DNA of 64,000 bases, from assembly GCF_008245045.1 (NCBI RefSeq), contig NZ_CP043428.1:372001-436000 (forward strand), given 5' to 3'. Positions 61,329 to 64,000 of the stretch are shown one piece after another. Position 1 is the stretch's first letter. Each line of letters opens with the position of its first letter. Origin of the DNA: Campylobacter volucris. GTDB lineage: Bacteria; Campylobacterota; Campylobacteria; Campylobacterales; Campylobacteraceae. The notes beneath the pieces were generated by a model that worked only from the letters and a program-made list of their open reading frames with translations, had not been told where the DNA came from and ran no database searches. The translations under genes were made by a program, and so were the position numbers.

Positions 61329-61959
61329 TTTTATAATAGTTGTAAATATCTTTGCAAATACTTTAAGTATTGAAAATTTTAAAACTGATTTGTATTCAAA
61401 AACTGGAAATAATGTATTAAAAACTATAGAATTAAATTTAGAATTTGAAGGCGAAAATTTAGAGGAAAAAAAGATTATAGATGCTTTAAATACTATAATT
61501 TCTAGTTATTTTTATGAAGATTTATTTACCGAGATTGGTAAAACTAACTTTAAAGAAACCTTGCTTAAATTTAGCAATAAAAAATACAAAACTCAAATTA
61601 AAAATATTTATCTTTTAAAAGTTAATTCTGTAAAAGAATTTGATATAGAAGAATTGAAAAAATTCTTACAAGAATTAGACCCTAAAGAGGAAAAAATCAC
61701 AAAATCACAAAATCTAGTAAAAGAAGAAAAATCTACAAAAGAAGAAAAGCCAACAAAAGAAGAGCATAATAGCACTAAAATTCAAGATTTAAACACCAGT
61801 GGTGAAAAAATAAATTCAGATTTTAATACCACTATAGACAAAGAAGCAAATGTTAGCAAAGAAGCTATGGATATGATTTTAAAAACTATGGAAAATTCTC
61901 AAATGCAAATGCTTGCTCCAAGCAAAAATGAAGAGTTGTTTAAAGAATTACCTTTTTAA
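61309..61959 (+). CDS. Exported protein of unknown function
   Basis: The 216-residue product has a signal peptide (MKWIIFSFIIVVNIFANT), then about 110 residues with mixed charge, and a low-complexity Lys/Glu/Thr region with short KEEK repeats (about residues 128-150). The C terminus ends with a Met/Gln-rich helix. It overlaps the helicase gene by 20 bases and matches the position of an uncharacterised periplasmic protein in C. jejuni. I do not recognise a domain. It converges on lolA with no gap. Confidence 0.75.
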   Translation: MKWIIFSFIIVVNIFANTLSIENFKTDLYSKTGNNVLKTIELNLEFEGENLEEKKIIDALNTIISSYFYEDLFTEIGKTNFKETLLKFSNKKYKTQIKNIYLLKVNSVKEFDIEELKKFLQELDPKEEKITKSQNLVKEEKSTKEEKPTKEEHNSTKIQDLNTSGEKINSDFNTTIDKEANVSKEAMDMILKTMENSQMQMLAPSKNEELFKELPF

Positions 61960-62466
61960 TTAACGCACGATATCGTAGTGATTTGGAATTTTTGGTATAA
62001 ATATATTTTCTTTTATATTTTGATTAAATTTTTGATTAAAAAATTCAATGATAATGGTATTTTGCAGCTCATCTTTATAAGAAATATTTGTTAAAGTATC
62101 ATTTTTTAATTTAATTTTATATTGGATATTTTCATAGGTTGCTTCATAAGTATCTTGAGATATTTTTTTAGCTTGTTTAAAAATTTGTTGTAGGTTTGGT
62201 AAATTTTGTATTTTTGTGAAAATTACTTGTTCTAGTTGTGGTTCAATGATTGTTATTTCGTGTTTATTGATATAAATTTGTTTTGAAATAGGATAAGTAT
62301 AATTCCAAAATGCTTTATTTTGAGTGATAATAAAATTTCCTTTATACTCTAGTGAAGATTTGTTACTATGTACTTTTTGCACAAAATCACTACTAAAATT
62401 TTTAAAATTAACATCAAAAGCTAAAAGTTGTAAAAATGTAAAAAACAATATCAGGATATATCTCAT
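61960..62466 (-). CDS. lolA: Outer-membrane lipoprotein carrier LolA
   Basis: The 168-residue periplasmic chaperone ferries lipoproteins from LolCDE to the outer membrane. It has a signal peptide (MRYILILFFTFLQLLA), then FSSDFVQKV and the YKGNFIITQNKAFWNYTYP segment typical of LolA (G-x-h-x-h-x-x-P-x-x-h-x-W-x-Y pattern). It ends exactly one base after the stop of the convergent gene, and is divergent from secA. Confidence 0.9.
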   Translation of the reverse strand: MRYILILFFTFLQLLAFDVNFKNFSSDFVQKVHSNKSSLEYKGNFIITQNKAFWNYTYPISKQIYINKHEITIIEPQLEQVIFTKIQNLPNLQQIFKQAKKISQDTYEATYENIQYKIKLKNDTLTNISYKDELQNTIIIEFFNQKFNQNIKENIFIPKIPNHYDIVR

Positions 62467-62493
62467 ATTTCAAGCCTTAATTTTATTTTTTAA

Positions 62494-62499
62494 ATTATA
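62494..62499 (-). promoter_or_regulatory. Candidate -10 of lolA
   Basis: TATAAT read on the minus strand, 28 bases before the lolA start codon. Confidence 0.4.
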
Positions 62500-62548
62500 T
62501 AAAATTTGCATAAATAAAGATTTTATATAGTTCTAATCAAAATAAAGA

Positions 62549-62554
62549 TATAAT
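62549..62554 (+). promoter_or_regulatory. Candidate -10 of secA
   Basis: TATAAT on the plus strand, 28 bases before the secA ATG in the lolA/secA divergent gap. Confidence 0.5.
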
Positions 62555-62582
62555 ATTTTTTATTCTTATAAAAGGGCAAAAA

Positions 62583-64000
62583 ATGTTTTCTAGTATATTT
62601 AAAGCAATATTTGGGACTAAAAATGATAGAGAAATAAAAAAATATTTAAAAAGAGTAGCTCAAATCAATGCTTTAGAAGCAAAATATCAAAATTTAAACG
62701 ATGAAGAATTAAAAAAAGCTTTTGAAAATTTTCAACTTCAAATTCAAAATGAACAAGCCACTTTAGATCAAATTTTAAATGATGTATTTGCGATCGTAAG
62801 AGAGGTTGGCAAAAGAACTTTAAATATGCGTCATTTTGATGTGCAACTTATAGGTGGTATGGTATTACACGAGGGCAAGATAGCTGAAATGAAAACAGGT
62901 GAGGGTAAAACTTTGGTAGCGACTTTACCTGTTGTTTTAAATGCTATGAGTAAAAAAGGTGTGCATGTAGTTACTGTCAATGATTACCTAGCAAAAAGAG
63001 ATGCAGAGCAAATGAGCGCTATATACAATTTTTTAGGTTTTAGTGTGGGTGTAATTCTTTCTGAGCAAAATAGCGATGAGGCTCATAAAAAAGCTTATAA
63101 ATGTGATATAACTTATGGCACAAATAATGAATTTGGTTTTGATTATTTGCGTGATAATATGAAATTTTCTAGTTTAGAAAAGGTTCAAAGAGAACATAAT
63201 TTTGTAATCGTTGATGAAGTGGATAGTATTTTAATTGATGAAGCAAGAACTCCGCTTATCATAAGTGGTCCTACTAATAGAACTTTAGATGGTTATATTA
63301 AGGCAAATGATGTGGCTAAGCAAATGCAAAAAGGTCAGGCAGCTGCCACTCCTCAAGAATTACCAAGTGGGGATTTTGTAGTTGATGAGAAAAATAGAAC
63401 TATAATGCTAACAGAAGCTGGAATTTCAAAAGCTGAAAAGCTATTTGGTGTAGAAAATTTATATAGTCTTGATAATGCTATTTTGGCTCATCAATTAGAT
63501 CAGGCTTTAAAAGCACATAATCTTTTTGAAAAAGATGTGCATTATGTTGTAAGAGAAAAAGAAGTCATTATAGTTGATGAATTTACAGGTCGTTTGAGCG
63601 AAGGAAGGCGCTTTAGCGATGGTTTGCATCAAGCGCTTGAGGCAAAAGAAGGGGTAAAAATTCAAGAAGAAAGTCAAACTCTAGCAGATATTACTTTTCA
63701 AAATTATTTTAGAATGTATAAAAAGATAGCCGGTATGACAGGAACTGCACAAACTGAAGCTACAGAATTTTCACAAATTTATAGTTTAGATGTTGTATCT
63801 ATTCCTACAAATATACCTGTTGCAAGGATAGATAAAGATGATTTAATTTATAAAACACAAAATGAAAAATTTAAAGCAGTGATTGAAGAAATCAAAAAAG
63901 CCAATGCTAAAGGCCAGCCTGTCTTAGTTGGCACTGCAAGTATAGAACGAAGTGAAGTTTTTCATAATATGCTTGTAAAAGAACGCATTCCTCATCATGT
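62583..64000 (+). CDS. secA: Preprotein translocase ATPase SecA, N-terminal part
   Basis: The frame opens at ATG (62583) after AAAGGGC and is still open at the window edge, giving about 472 of roughly 860 residues. Landmarks are MLHEG-type [19 protein letters not shown] (Walker A), [47 protein letters not shown] (Walker B), the [18 protein letters not shown] segment and AGMTGTA. SecA drives preproteins through SecYEG; secE is also in this window. Confidence 0.98.
   Translation, partial: MFSSIFKAIFGTKNDREIKKYLKRVAQINALEAKYQNLNDEELKKAFENFQLQIQNEQATLDQILNDVFAIVREVGKRTLNMRHFDVQLIGGMVLHEGKIAEMKTGEGKTLVATLPVVLNAMSKKGVHVVTVNDYLAKRDAEQMSAIYNFLGFSVGVILSEQNSDEAHKKAYKCDITYGTNNEFGFDYLRDNMKFSSLEKVQREHNFVIVDEVDSILIDEARTPLIISGPTNRTLDGYIKANDVAKQMQKGQAAATPQELPSGDFVVDEKNRTIMLTEAGISKAEKLFGVENLYSLDNAILAHQLDQALKAHNLFEKDVHYVVREKEVIIVDEFTGRLSEGRRFSDGLHQALEAKEGVKIQEESQTLADITFQNYFRMYKKIAGMTGTAQTEATEFSQIYSLDVVSIPTNIPVARIDKDDLIYKTQNEKFKAVIEEIKKANAKGQPVLVGTASIERSEVFHNMLVKERIPHH

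Overview
The window is AT-rich, gene-dense chromosomal DNA from a thermotolerant Campylobacter, most likely the C. lari group. Evidence: a Campylobacter-type 16S rRNA gene, a PorA/MOMP porin, a dimeric dUTPase with the exact catalytic residue numbers of the C. jejuni enzyme, the futalosine menaquinone enzyme MqnE, a carboxynorspermidine (saccharopine-like) dehydrogenase, separate rpoB and rpoC, and gene blocks that follow C. jejuni order but are joined differently. The species name is an inference.

Layout. 1-6.3 kb (minus strand): an EI24-type membrane protein (cut by the window edge), dut, a small Campylobacter protein behind a sigma28-like promoter, an orphan [NiFe]-hydrogenase small-subunit homologue, and the glycolytic/gluconeogenic run gapA-pgk-tpiA. 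6.3-9.1 kb (plus): nadD, rsfS and a TPR gene broken by a stop codon and a frameshift. 9.1-17.2 kb (minus): small envelope and membrane proteins, a HIT protein, fumC, glmS and a degenerate GlnD-like protein. 17.3-25.0 kb (plus): mqnE, purine permease, phosphoribosyltransferase; then a Tat-exported molybdoenzyme with its monohaem cytochrome c; then a GT-C type membrane protein and a pseudopilin-like protein. 25.2-27.3 kb: porA and convergent yaaA.

27.3-44.9 kb is the translation/transcription superlocus: tRNA-Thr, Tyr, Gly, Thr, tuf, rpmG, tRNA-Trp, secE, nusG, rplK, rplA, rplJ, rplL, rpoB, rpoC, then a chloramphenicol-acetyltransferase-like gene inserted before rpsL, rpsG, fusA. The rpoC/rpsL junction is also where some C. 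jejuni carry the fucose-utilisation island, so it looks like an insertion hot spot. 44.9-52.2 kb: short HugZ-like protein, CNNM/CorC protein, SbmA-like transporter, putP, polyamine dehydrogenase, an orphan modB, and a methyltransferase with an in-frame G8 tract (likely phase variable).

52.2-58.1 kb holds a complete rRNA operon (16S, tRNA-Ala, tRNA-Ile, 23S, 5S) with boxA and RNase III-type processing stems. The most unusual feature lies in its flanks. The roughly 300 bases upstream are almost free of G on the plus strand (8 G, 68 C by hand count). The roughly 1.9 kb gene-free stretch downstream is almost free of C (25 C, 257 G in 58501-59880). The downstream stretch also carries a 20-unit array of a 9-bp repeat and a 20-unit array of an 8-bp repeat. 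No known element explains this.

59.97-64 kb: a Pif1-like helicase gene, an exported protein, convergent lolA, and the first third to half of secA running off the window.
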